A stretch of DNA of 64,000 nt from Phragmites australis (lineage: Eukaryota; Streptophyta; Magnoliopsida; Poales; Poaceae). The notes below the pieces were generated by a model. It saw nothing but the letters and a program-made list of their open reading frames with translations, ran no database searches and was not told where the DNA came from. Shown here one piece after another: positions 34,565 to 45,408 of the stretch. Both the position numbers and the translations under genes were made by a program. The stretch is from assembly GCF_958298935.1 (NCBI RefSeq), contig NC_084942.1, positions 11,291,501 through 11,355,500 of the forward strand. Direction: 5' to 3'. The first letter of the stretch is position 1. The number at the start of each line of letters is the position of its first letter.

Positions 34565-35965
34565 TGTCGATGTATCAGGTACCGGGGGTCCCCGAATCCC
34601 GATGCCAGGCCAGCCATCCCCCACATGGCGCCATCTCGCGAGGTCTCTCCTGTAGGATGAGAAAAGGCCAATCCCCGGGAGAAGGTGCTCGGGGCCACGG
34701 TCGGTGGCCCCCGAGTACCCCAGTTCCCCGATGATCCACGAAATCCCAGTACTGGGAAGAAAGTGCTCGGGGAGGTGTACGGTCACCCCCAAGCACCCTA
34801 GTCCCCCGACGATCAGAAGAGCTAAGTTTCGGGAGAGAGTGCTCGGGGCTGCGTGCGGCGGCCCCCGAGCCCTCGGTTCCCTGAGGATCTGTACAAGAGT
34901 GCTTGGGGAGGTGAACAGTACCCCCGAGCACTCGGCACCCCGAGGACAAGGAAAGGCATTCTCGGGAGAGAGTGCTCGGGGATGTAAACAGTACCCTCGA
35001 GCACTCGGTACCCCGACGACCCAGAAAGACCCCCGATGGGCCTACCGATGAGGTGTCAACCAATCAAAGGCCCGAGGCCGCATTTAATGAGCGTGCGTGG
35101 CCTGACGCCTCCAACTGCTCCCGCCGCGCTCAGCGTCAGTCCCTGCCATGTTTTGGCAGAGAGGTGTGGGGTTATTAATTGCACGGGTCCCATCCCGTGC
35201 CATCCGGCTTATCTTGGGATAACAATGTAAGGATCAAGGCGTTCCGTCTGCCGCGCTGCTGTAGCAGAGGAACAAGACAGGGCGGGCACACCGGGTTGCT
35301 CTGCGGCTGCCCGGTGGGCCCTCTCCACGGCGCCCGTTGCCAGGGCATTTATGGTGACGGGTGACCGGGCGTGCGACGCATTTTCCACCCCTGGTCACTT
35401 CGCCCAGAGGAAATGATGACACCCTTTCCATTTATGGCGTCTCGGAACTCGAGCCCCCCTCCTTCTGTTCGGGGCATGTCGCGGCCAGCAAGTACTTAAA
35501 GCAGCCGGCGGCACAGAAGCAAGAAACGGAGAAGTAGACATAGAGAAAAGGAGAGGAAAAAAGACAAAAGACGAAGAATAGCACAACATAGACCAAGAGG
35601 AGACACGAAGAACACAGCACAAGAGAACATTGTGAGGAAGGCTGAGCTCAGTCCCAGCCGAAGAACAAGGAGCCTCAAGCTCTTAGATAGACCCACATCC
35701 TTGTAACCAGCAACATCCTTGAGGTACTTCCTCAGGACAGTTATAGCATCCATACAGAAGTAGGGTACTACGCCCCCGTGCGGCCCGAACCTGTCTAAAT
35801 TCCGGTGCATTTACTTCTTCTTGCACTAGGTCAACACCCCCACCACCGGCCGTTGCATTCATTCCTATTTATTTCTCCGACGAACTTATTCAGGATCATC
35901 CCCTCGGCCGAATCTCTAAAAAGGGGTCTCTCGGGATCCCTGCGACAGGAGTTAATCCTCCGACA
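34565..35965 (+). repeat. 5' LTR of the gypsy element
   Basis: 1,401 bp with TG...CA ends. The U3 part has five units of about 65-70 bp with the inverted pair GTGCTCGGGG...CCCCGAGCAC (34,680-35,025). A TACTTAAAG near 35,493 followed by a purine-rich leader is a candidate weak core promoter; no classical TATA box is seen. Confidence 0.92.
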
Positions 35966-35967
35966 GC

Positions 35968-35985
35968 TGGCGCGCCAGGTAGGGG
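35968..35985 (+). other. Primer-binding site
   Basis: TGGCGCGCCAGGTAGGGG begins two bases after the LTR, the place and form (TGG start) of a tRNA primer-binding site. The tRNA was not identified. Confidence 0.65.
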
Positions 35986-36030
35986 TGAAGCATCCCTGAA
36001 TATGTTTGTTTGTTTTCTTCCACAGAAAAG

Positions 36031-37398
36031 ATGGCCGGTGGTCACCGCCTCCAGCGTTCCGGCTCCAGTTCCAGCAGGGAAATGCAGCCCCTCACACAGG
36101 AGGCCCCAGCCGCTGCTGCGTCCCAGCAGCAGCCGCGATCTGCACGCGCGGCGTTCCCCTCCCAAGGGGACCAAGGCACTGGGCCCAGCAGGGCCGCCGC
36201 CGTCGGTGCACCATCCAACCCCCAGCTGGTGGTCGAGACTCCGACCGCCAGGTCCGCATCTAGACAACGCCGGGCGCCTCTCCGGCGTAGGCTCGCCTTC
36301 GGCGAGGCCAGCCCCGGGAGCGCGCTGCTTGCGGCGCACACTCTCCTCAAGCATCCGCCTGTCCAGGCGACGGCGGAATCCCCGGAGGGCCGCTGGCTCC
36401 AAGAAGTCACTACCCTGGTTGGCACAGCTCGCCGCCAGGTGTTGGCCGAGAGTTCTCGTGCCACCACCTAGCGTGGCGCCGCCAGAACCGGCCCATCGTC
36501 GGGTAACGTTCACACAGGCCGGGGGGCCTCCAAGCGGAGCGCAGCCCCCCTGGCCGCGTCCGGAGCCCAGGACCTCCGCTTACGTCTTAACGAACGGAGG
36601 GACCACGAAGATGCGCGTGTCACTCTCGAGCGCCAGCGGGAGACCCGGCAGGAGGCCGAAGCTGAGTACCAGGCTTCCTCTTTACCGGCCTATGATCACC
36701 AGGATTCCCCGGCTCGCCGGCGTTCACCGCCAAGGAACGCCACCCGCACCACAGGGTACGGCACCGGCTGCCGTGCCTTCACTAGAGAGCTCCGCCGGGT
36801 CAAATGGCCCTCCAAGTTCCGCCCCGAGCTGCCGGAGAAGTACGACGGGTCCATCGACCCCGTTGTGTTCCTCCAGATATACACTATGGCCGTTCAGGCG
36901 GCTGGTGGCAGTGAGAAGGTGATGGCTAATTATTTCCATGTCGCCTTGAGGGGCTCTGCCCGTTCTTGGCTCATGAACTTAACCCCAGGGAATATTAGCT
37001 CCTGGGATGATCTTTGACACCAGTTCATGGCTAATTTTCAGGGCACGTTCACGCGCCCCGGCTTGGAGTGCGACCTCCACGCCGTCAAGCAGCAGGAGGG
37101 GGAGATGCTGCGACGCTTTATTCAGCGCTTCAGCCAGGTCCGCAACACTATCCTGCGGATAGCCCCCCACGCTGTTATCGTCGCCTTCCGGCAGGGCGTC
37201 CGCGATGAGCGGATGCTCGAGAAGCTAGGTACGCACGAGATCGAGACCACTGCAGAACTCTTCGCGCTGGCCGACAAGTGCGCCAAGGCAGCGGAGGCAT
37301 GGGCTTGGCAAGCTCCACGCCCCGACCTTCCCGCCGCCGACCAACCAAATTCTTCCCACTCCGACAGGCGGGAAAAGAAAAAGAGAAGGAGGCGCTAG
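36031..37398 (+). pseudogene. gag of the gypsy element, with in-frame stops
   Basis: Read in one frame from ATG 36,031 (MAGGHRLQRSG). A low-complexity Ala/Pro/Arg N-terminus runs past a stop at 36,469. The retrotransposon gag domain follows (about 36,830-37,290): FRPELPEKYDGSIDPVVFLQ, YFHVALRGSARSWLMNL, SSWDDL then a stop, HQFMANFQGTF, QQEGEMLRRFIQRFSQVRNT, FRQGVRDERMLEKLG. Two stops in an otherwise open frame suggest point mutation rather than long decay. The protein would form the virus-like particle core in the cytoplasm. A zinc-knuckle-like CPIHQTRWHDLTEC (about 37,622-37,663) lies in the next frame downstream after a Pro/Ala repeat. Confidence 0.85.
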
Positions 37399-37499
37399 GT
37401 TGCTCCCGTCGAGCCGACCCAGGGCCCCGCCCACAGGCCAGTCCAAGAGCCCGACTGCCGGCAAGAACGCCGGGCGGCCACCGATAGACGGCCTGCGCC

Positions 37500-37612
37500 C
37501 GCGAGAGCCCCGGCTAGGGCCCCTCCTAGGGCTCCGGCTCCCGCAAGGGCTCCGGTCCCCACCCGGGCTCCCGCTCCAGCAAGGGCCCCCGCTCCTGCGG
37601 GGCCCGAGCCAA
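37500..37612 (+). repeat. Pro-Ala-Arg-Ala tandem repeat linking gag and protease
   Basis: Units coding APARAPAPARAPVP recur as GCTCC(G/C)GC and CAAGGGCCC phrases. It is a low-complexity linker, with the zinc-knuckle-like sequence just after it. Confidence 0.6.
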
Positions 37613-37819
37613 GTAAATGGTGCCCAATCCACCAGACCAGATGGCATGACCTCACGGAGTGCCGTACGGTCAAGGGCCTCGTCGAGCAGCGCCAGAGGGA
37701 GCGACGCTGAGGCAGCCCCCGGCAACGCAGAGCTCGGCTTTCAGGAGCCCGAGCATACTGTCGCCTTCATCGATGGAGGCGCCTATACGCCTTCCTCACA
37801 GCGCGGCATCAAGACCATG

Positions 37820-38671
37820 TGACGCGAGGTATGCTCGGTAACCCCGAGCGAAGAGGCCACAAGGCCCCTGAGATGGTCGGACGCCTCGATCACGTTCAGT
37901 ATAGCCGATCACCCCGTCAGTACTGCAGGCGTGGGGCGACTACCCTTGGTAGTATCCCCCACCATCTGCAATGTAGGGGTCGACAGGGTGCAGATCGACG
38001 GGGGCGCAGGCCTCAACCTCCTCTCCAAGGAGGCCTTCGAGAAGCTGCAGGTGCCCTCCAGGTGCCTAAAGCCGTCACTTCCGTTCTGCGGGGTGACACC
38101 CGGACACTCCCTGCCCATTGAGTAGGTCGAGCTACCCGTGACCTTCGGGAGTCGGGACAACTTCCGCACGGAGAACATCCTCTTCGACGTCGTGGAGCTC
38201 CCCCTCCCTTACAATGCCATCCTTGGGCATCCGATGCTCGCAAGGTTCATGATGGCTGCGCATTATGCGTATCTCACGGTTAAGATGCCGGGTCCAGCAG
38301 GCCCCATCTCCATGACCGCCGACTCCAGCGGCACCATCTCCTACGTCGAGCAGTCATACCTGGCCTTGGTCTTAGCTCAGGCTAAGGTCGAAGGCTGTCC
38401 AGAGGGCCCGGGACCCTCTTCATCCAAACCCCGACTCGCCGCTGATGCCTCCGTTCGTACTAACCAGTGCACGGATCCTCAAATGGCGGGATACGTGGCG
38501 GCAGTCAGGAAGCTGGAGAAGTGCTTCAACGACCTGGAGCTGCGGTACATCCCTCGCCGCGACAACGCCCTGGTCGATGACCTCTCCCGCCTGGCTTCCT
38601 CCCGTGCGCACGTCCCTGCCGGAGTCTTTGAAGAAAGACTCACACGGCCTTCCGTCCTGCCTGCTGAATAG
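37820..38671 (+). pseudogene. Aspartic protease joined directly to the C-terminus of RNase H; reverse transcriptase deleted
   Basis: The protease core is VDRVQIDGGAGLNLLSKEAF (about 37,980-38,040), then LPYNAILGHPMLARF (about 38,205-38,250), with one stop at 38,121. The frame then runs through a low-complexity joint (GPSSSKPRLAADASVRTN, near 38,410-38,465) into QCTDPQMAGYVAAVRKLEK and LELRYIPRRDNALVDDLSRL (38,466-38,610), the end of a gypsy RNase H. The whole reverse transcriptase and most of RNase H, about 2 kb in intact relatives, are absent, yet the frame is kept across the joint. The protease would cut the gag-pol polyprotein. No YVDD-type RT motif occurs anywhere in the element. Confidence 0.85.
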
Positions 38672-38722
38672 GGCGAAGGGGAAACCTCGAACTCAATTCA
38701 GGGGACCCCGACGGCGCCCTCA

Positions 38723-40030
38723 GTGGGAAGCCCCGTCAGGGTGCCACCGTCCGGCGAGTGCGCTGCGCTTGCTGAATGTTCGCAAGATGCCTCGTGGATA
38801 GACGACATCCGAGGGTACTTGAAGGAAAAGTTCCTCCCCGGGGATGAGGCGTCTGCCGAAAGAGTTGCTCGGCAGTCCAAACGCTATGCCATAGTGGATG
38901 GGGATCTCTACTGGCGTAGCGCAGGCGATATTCTCCTAAAATGCATCTCCCGGGTAGAAGGCGGTGAGCTTCTCGCTGAGATCCACGAGGGCGAGTGCGG
39001 TGGCCATGCATCGTTCCGCACGCTGGTCGGGAAGGCCTTCCGGCAAGGTTTCTACTGGCCTACGGCTCTCTAGGATGCTTCCGAGCTGGTTCGGCGCTGC
39101 AGAGCATGCCAGTTCCATGCAAAGCAGATTCACCAGCCAGCCCAGGCTCTTCACACCATCCCCCTGTCGTGGCCTTTCGCTGTCTGGGGGCTGGACATTC
39201 TGGGTCCATTCCCCCGAGCAATCGGGGGCTATGAGTACCTTTACGTCGCCATCGACAAGTTCACCAAATGGCCGAAGGCAGTCCCAGTCATCAAGGTGAC
39301 CAAGAACACGGCGCTCCAGTTCATCCGCGGCATCACCAGTCGCTTTGGTGTCCCAAACCGGATCATCACCGACAACAGCACCCAGTTCACAAGTGCCCTG
39401 TTTGGGGACTACTGCGAAGACCTCAGCATCAAGCTCTGCTTCGCCTCCGTCGCTCATCCTCGGAGTAACGGGCAGGTTGAGCGCGCCAACGCGGAGATAC
39501 TAAGGGGGCTCAAAACCTGAACCTACGACATGCTCGCAAAGCACGGGAAGGGGTGGGTCGACGAGCTGCCCGCCGTGCTATGGGCCAATCGGACCACGCC
39601 AAGCCGCGCTATCGGGGAGACTCCTTTCTTCCTCGTGTACGGCGTTGAGGCGGTCCTCCCCTCCGAGCTCACTCTAGGCTCCCCTCGGGTGCACGCCTAC
39701 TCTAAAGGCGAACAGGAGCAGTAGAGGCGCGACAACGTCGACTACTTGGAGGAGCGCCGGTGGCGTGCCGCCGTCCGGGCAGCTCGCTACCAACAAAGTA
39801 TGCGGCGCTACCATCAGCGCCACGTCCGGGCCTGGTCTCTCGAGGTGGGGGATCTAGTTCTCCGACGTGTCCAGTCGTGTGAAGGAAGGAATAAGCTGTC
39901 CCCTATGTGGGAAGGCCCCTTCACCATGATCGGTGTCCTGCGAGAAGGCTCCTTCCGGTTGGCTGCAGAAGACGGGCAACCGCTCCCCAACCCATGGAAC
40001 ATCGAGCACCTGCGCAAGTTCTACCCATAG
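38723..40030 (+). pseudogene. Integrase of the gypsy element, with three in-frame stops
   Basis: One frame from 38,723 to 40,030 is broken only by stops at 39,071, 39,518 and 39,722. The HHCC zinc domain lies at EIHEGECGGHASF...CRACQFHAK (about 38,980-39,125). The catalytic triad is Asp in LDILGPFP (39,194-39,196), Asp in ITDNSTQF (39,371-39,373) and Glu in GQVERANAEI (39,479-39,481), with the typical 35 residues between the last two. C-terminal blocks are [39 protein letters not shown] and MWEGPFTMIGV. The stops are single-base changes from Gln/Arg-type codons (CAG to TAG, CGA to TGA), as expected from cytosine deamination. Confidence 0.92.
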
Positions 40031-40203
40031 ATGGCCATGCTCACGGCTCAGGTCAACCAGGCCGGGGGCTTCCCCTCGCCCAAGTTGACCGGGGGCTACC
40101 ACTAACTCGGTAAGTCACCCAACCTTGTAAAAAATTGTCAATACAGTATGAATGTTAATGTGTAATCATGTGTCAATTTTGTTTTTCTGGATTCCATATG
40201 TTT

Positions 40204-41275
40204 AATCTATCTGGTGAGATGCTTGATTGTGCGAGAAAAGTTCGCTCTCTCTTTTTCCACGCTGATAAAAGAATCCCGATCGGTATGCGTGCGGGCAGTT
40301 GCCGCTGGCTTACGTCTGTTGTGGTAGGCTGTGGTGTTCGGTGTCATGGCAGGCTACCGGGCACTACCGAGCCCCTGGGGTTCTCAGGTAATCTTATCGC
40401 TCGAGCTGCTCGAGTAGTCCGGAGCCTAGGCCCCAGGGGCGGGCTGTCGGTGCTCGGTCTGGTCTGTCATACTCGGGCGCCACCGAACCATATGACCTCT
40501 GGGTTATGCCTCTGTCTGCTCTTGTCCGCCGGTCTGGGTATTCGAGAAGTCTCGGGTCAAAAACGAGAGCAGTCTATAACGAGTACCGTACTAACAGAGC
40601 GCATCAAGCAAAGAATTTCTCCATTTTCTCTTAAGTCACAGATCGACAATCAAAGCAAAAGCAGCTCGACCGCGAGGGCCTCAGTGGCTAGGTCGCTGCT
40701 CGGCCCCAGGGGTCCTCGGATGGTCCTACCACTCAAGCGTAAGTGGTCGAGATCGCCTGACTCCGGGCTCCTCATGCGCCCCTCAATGCTCGGGCGCCCC
40801 GGCTGCGGGAACCGAGTCCCCAGGCACCCCGAGCTCGGAGCGCATGCCCCTCCTGGATCGGTTGGCCGAAAGGCTGACAGCTGTCCAGTGAGTGGTTAAA
40901 TTCAGACGAATTTACGTTCAATAATATTTTGTTCCCGAGTCATCCTCGGGGGCCCTCGTATTCTAATCTGCCCGGTGAGATGGTCTCATCGCGCACAAAA
41001 CCCTACCGCGTGTCCACTTTTTCCTAGAACGACAGAATGGCCTGTAGAAAGGTGTACCGTACGTGCGGTGATGTTCGATCGAAGTCTTTCATGGTGGTCG
41101 TGGTGTTCGGTCCACTTTTAGGGCCCCAAGCACTACCGAGTCCCTGGGCGCCTTGGGTAATCCTGTCGCTCGAGCTGCTCGAGTAGTCCGGAGCCTAGGC
41201 CTCAGGGGCGCGCTGTCGGTGCTCGGTCAGGTCCGTCCTAAGCCCGGGCATCACCGAACCATGGGGACTTTTGGT
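40204..41275 (+). repeat. Direct repeat pair spaced about 760 bp, non-coding
   Basis: Copy 1 (about 40,204-40,500) and copy 2 (about 40,964-41,275) share GGTGAGATG near the start, GGTGTTCGGT, then CTCGAGCTGCTCGAGTAGTC, CGGAGCCTAGGCC and GTCGGTGCTCGGTC. The centre CTCGAGCTGCTCGAG is itself near-palindromic. It lies between integrase and the antisense ORF, with no coding seen. Confidence 0.75.
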
Positions 41276-41651
41276 CGCATTCCCACCTGCGCGGTTCTCT
41301 GGTCTGCTGACTAAGTGGTCGCAAGGCGGAAAAGTGTTCACCGATCATGGCGTGCTCCGTGCTGGATCGATCTATCTCCCGAGCAAGGAAGTTCGTGCCT
41401 TTGTCCTTTGACTTAGCCGTTGCGAACTCGCGAGGGCTCGGGGGCTGAACGCACCGAGAAGGACGACCGGGGCGACTTCGTTCTCGGGGAAGGAAAGGTC
41501 GGGGTCGGTCCGACTGAGTACTCCTCGGGGCATCAAGTGAAAATAGTGGAAACTACACTAAGTACTCAAAATACTGGAGTTGCGACCCCAAAGAAAGGCT
41601 TCCATTACATTTACAAAGAAGGATAGCTGTTCTGAGGGATCACTCCCATAT
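41276..41651. other. Non-coding DNA of the gypsy element before the antisense ORF end
   Basis: No convincing frame. On the minus strand it would hold the 3' untranslated region of the antisense ORF. Confidence 0.35.
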
Positions 41652-44600
41652 TTACATCAAGTCAAAAAGAAAAGAAGAAGAAAAAACTACTACAAAAGCC
41701 AAGTCGGAGTCGGAGTCGGAGCCTTCGTGGCCGCTCCTCGAGACTGGGGGCAACGGCACTTCCTGCTTGAAACCGGCCGCCACCACGGTGGCGGTGCTCC
41801 GAACTGCCTCCTGGGTGGCCTCCTCCTCGGCTTCAACCACCCCTTCCTGAGCCGGCTCCAGCGGGAAGTTTGGGTCTCGGCTCCGGTAGCAAGCCAGGAC
41901 GTGTTCGGCCATTACTTGGGCTAAGCCACGCCCCTCCCGGGCGGCGAGTTCCTAGACGGCCCAGGGCAGCGCCTCGAGGCGCTCGCAGACCTACTGGAAG
42001 CCTAGGGCGTACCGGCCAGGGCCTCCCCCCTTTGTCTCCACAATGAGTTGCCCGAGCCTGGCCGCCGCCACGGACCGCTGCATCCGCCGGAGGGTGTCCT
42101 CCAGCATCAGCTGCAGGCTGGCCCACGCGACCGAGGCGGCCTCGAGCTCCTCCTTCGCGATCCGTAGCCGTTCCTCGAGCCCCTGGCCCACGACCGCCCC
42201 AGAAGAGCCGGCATCGGGTGCATGGCCCGCGGCCAGCTTTACCTGCCCCGCCAAGACGGACAGGGCCTGCTCACGGGCGGCCAGCTCTGCCTCAGACTTG
42301 GTGATCCGCTCCTCCCTAGCAGCAGCGACCGTCGCTACCTCGGCAGCCTCCACCTCCCGGCGGGCCAGCAGGTCCTCCCGGGCGCCCAAGTCCGCCGCCG
42401 TTATCTCGGCGTCGGTCTCCCGGATCGCGATGTCCTCCTCCCGGCGTTAGAGATCCCCATCGACATCCTGGAGTTCCGCCGCCCAGTGCTGGAGCTCGGC
42501 GCGGGTCCGGTCGACTTCGCCTTTCTGGCGAGCTAGATCGGCCTGGAGGGCCTCCGCTGCCCTCTCGCGGTTCCCCGACACCTCCTCCCGCTCCTGCGCC
42601 TGCCTCTCCCTGGCAAGGGCCTCGGCAGCCTGCTGCCGCGACGCAACCTCTGCGCGGGTGTCCTCCAGAACCTTCCGCTCCCGCTCGACCTCCGCGCGGG
42701 CCTCTTCCAAGGCCTTCCGGCCCTCCTCCGTGGCGCGCTGCTTGTCCTCGTTAGCGGCGCACACTGCGGCGAGCTGCGCTCTTTCTGTGGCTAGAGCGGC
42801 GCGCTCCGCCCCTCGCCGCGCCATCTTCTCCGCTACGGCCGCCTCCAGCCACCCGATCACCTCCCGGGCGCTCCCCAGCAGGACCAGGAGAGGTTCGGCG
42901 GGTTGGCTGGGGGCGGCTGGGCGCTGGGTCCCCTGCGAGCCTATCCCGGGGGGCTCGGGGTCCCCGAAAATTGCCACGCGGTCGCCAGCCCCACGCTCGG
43001 CGCGCTTGGGGCGGGCTCGGATGGCGCCGGACGCTCAGGCGGCGGCTGCGTCTCTGTCTTGATCGTCGCATCCGCCGGCCCCCGCTCGGCCGCCGCGTCT
43101 GCCGGCCCCAGCACAGTCGCCGCGTCCGCCGGCCCCAGCACCACCGCCGCATCTGTTGGCTCCGCTCCGCCGCCTTGTCCGTCGGCCCCGGCACCGCCGC
43201 TGCGTCCATCGGCCCCGTCTCCGCCGCCGTGTCCACTGGCCCCGGCTCCGTCGCCGCGCTTGCTAGCCCTAGCTCCGCCGGTGCGCTCGGCTCGGGCGCG
43301 CTCGGCTCAGGGGCTGGCACCGGCCTCGGCGCCTTCGGCCGCCCCTAGCCCTCAGCGGCACCGTAGGTGGCCTGCAGGACAAGACCAAAATCAAAATCCA
43401 GAGCTTAGTTCGGGCAAAGCATGCCCAAGAAAGAATGAAGGACAAACTTACACGGTTGTGGGTCTTCGGTACTGCCATCGTGCTGCCAGAATCCTGAACT
43501 CCGGGCTCGATGGCGCTGGCCCGGAGTCCTCCCTCCTCCTCTTCCGTCGAGGGTTCTAGGGGGCCACCGCGTGGTCTCCGGGAGCCGGATCGGGCCCAAG
43601 CCGAACAAGGCGCGGTTCCAGAACCGCAAATGCCACCCCCGCCGATGGCAATGGTGACGGTGGGGACTCCGGCACAGGAGTGAAGAGCCGGGGGCGCTTC
43701 CCCCGGTCCTCTGGCTCCGGTGCCGCTCCGTTGCCGGCTGTGCCTACTCCTCCGGTGCGGTGGCTGCTGCCCGCAGTGGCCCCACTGCTGGCCTACGGCT
43801 CGCCGCTCGCGGCGCCCGGGCCACCAGTCTGCACCGGACCGCTTGCGGTCCCCTCGCCAGCCGCCTCATCCAACCCGGGGATCTCAACGGCCTCGGGACT
43901 CCGGCGCCTCGGCCGGTCGACCAACCCCTGGGCATCGAACTCCGGCAACTTTGCCTGGATCGCCACCCGCTCAGGATTGGCGCAGAGCGCCATTTCTTTC
44001 CACGGAAGCTCCGCCCGGCCCATCTCATCCATCCCGGTCACCACCCGGAGCATGCCCTTCAACTCCGCCATGCCCAGGTCCCAGTCCTCGCCGATCTGGG
44101 TCCGGGTGATGTCCTCAGGGCCGGTGTAGAGCCAGCAAGGCCGGGCCAGCTCCCGCAGGGGTGCCAAGCGGCGGCGCAGGAAGTCCGCCACAACCATCAC
44201 CGAGGTGAGCCCGGTGTCGTGCAGGAACCTGATGCGCTCCAAGACTAGCTCCAGCCGCGCGTCCGTCAGCGGCGGTACCTCCCAAGTCGCCTTCTGGGGC
44301 TCCGCCGCCACCTCCGGCAGGGTGAGACGGTCGTGGGGGTCGACATCGATGTAGAACCAATCGCGCTGCCACTCCTCCCACTTGCTTCGTAGCACCTGGA
44401 GGATGTATCGCTCCCCCAGGCCGTCCCACAGCCGGAAGCTGCAGCACCCCGCACATCCGCGGTGGAGAAATCCCTCTTCTTCCCGGCAGATCGCAGCGCG
44501 AAGAAATGCCGGAAGAGTGTCACCGATGGCGGCACTCCCATGAACATCTCGCAGAAGTGGGCGAAGACCACCAGGATGATGACCGAATTGGTGCTCAGGT

Positions 44601-44877
44601 GCACCAGCTGGATCCCGTAGGTGTCGAGGATTTGAAGAAAAAACGTGGAGAACGGCGGCACCAGCCCGGCCGCCACGAAAGAGGTGAACAGGACGATGCA
44701 CCCCGGGCGGGTCGTCGCTGGCGGGAAGCTCGCCGGCGTCACCACCAGGGCCCCCTGCTGGCCCTCGGGGACCAACAACTTCCTGATCTTCCCCGCCGCC
44801 TCTTCGTTCGTCAGGCGAGACTCCGGCAGCACGCCGTCTGGAGTCCTGTCGCGGTGGCTTCCTCCAGCTCTCGGCAT
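41652..44877 (-). pseudogene. Antisense ORF (aORF) of the gypsy element: Transposase_28-like domain plus coiled coil
   Basis: Read on the minus strand from ATG at 44,877 (MPRAGGSHRDRTPDG). The N-terminal block IVLFTSFVAAGLVPPFSTFF with SVIILVVFAHFCEMFMGVPP is the putative gypsy-type transposon domain (PF04195, Transposase_28) of many grass proteins. A frame change near 44,450 continues in DWFYIDVDPHDRLTLPEVA and VVADFLRRRLAPLRELARP, to about 43,793. A 27-bp repeat tract (43,060-43,290) follows. Then comes a long Ala/Glu/Arg coiled coil (42,977-41,991; EEARAEVERERKVLEDTRAE) with one stop at 42,447, and an acidic/Ser tail. Such antisense genes are known in Grande and RIRE2-like elements; their function is unknown. 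GC content is high throughout. Confidence 0.75.
43060..43290 (-). repeat. 27-bp minisatellite in the antisense ORF
   Basis: About eight 27-bp units encode GP(V/M/T/A)DxAA plus two to three variable residues, for example GPVDTAAET, GPMDAAAVP, GPTDKAAER and GPADAATVL. A frame change falls within the tract. Confidence 0.75.
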
Positions 44878-45024
44878 TTCATCGGAGGGGGAGATGGTCT
44901 GGACGGTGGAGAGGGAGATGTGCTCTGATCGCCTAGGGAGATTCTAAGGGCTCAAGAGCGTGAAGAAAGCAAGGGCTGGATCACGAGATGGCGTAAAGAG
45001 GAGGGCGGTTCGCTCCCGTCCTCC

Positions 45025-45033
45025 TTTTATACC
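45025..45033 (-). promoter_or_regulatory. TATA box of the antisense ORF
   Basis: TATAAAAGG on the minus strand, about 150 bp upstream of the aORF start codon, in the internal region just before the 3' LTR. It suggests a promoter independent of the LTRs. Confidence 0.6.
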
Positions 45034-45390
45034 TCAGGGAATTCAAACGTCTCCTGCCATGGCACACTCGGCGGGACGGTTTCCTCGATCGGCGTAACCG
45101 CCAGGCCAGTCTCCCACAGGTCGTGCGATGTCAGCGGTTGCCAGGTGTATTTTCCTCGATCTGCGCGGCTGCCGCGCATGCCGCCTGCTCTGTCATCACG
45201 CACCGCCCGTCCCGTTGTCATGCCCTTCAGGAGTTGTGTGGACGCGTGTCCATTCAGCTCCCCGTTGGGCCGTACCGAAGGCCCGGGCCGAAGGGACCAC
45301 CTTCTGAAAGCTCACCACGTGGCGTCCGTGCCGGCTTCGGCCTCGTTCGCGACGAAAGGCCCATCCGCAGTCTCTGGGCCATTGCCTGCT
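45034..45390. other. Gypsy internal DNA upstream of the aORF promoter
   Basis: GC-rich, no supported gene. It may contain upstream control sequences of the antisense promoter. Confidence 0.3.
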
Positions 45391-45408
45391 AATGGGCCCG
45401 GGGGCTAC
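45391..45408 (+). other. Polypurine-like tract before the 3' LTR
   Basis: GGGCCCGGGGGCTAC directly precedes the 3' LTR. It is G-rich but not pure purine, so it is a weak plus-strand primer site. Confidence 0.4.

Noticed and set aside
35896..36922. Overlapping long frames around the gag start on both strands (205 and 306 codons)
   Set aside because: Shadows of the GC-rich gag frame. Only the frame continuing into the gag domain at 36,830-37,290 shows family motifs.
42043..44248. Plus-strand frames opposite the aORF (104-218 codons)
   Set aside because: Antisense shadows; the coiled coil and Transposase_28-like motifs are on the minus strand only.
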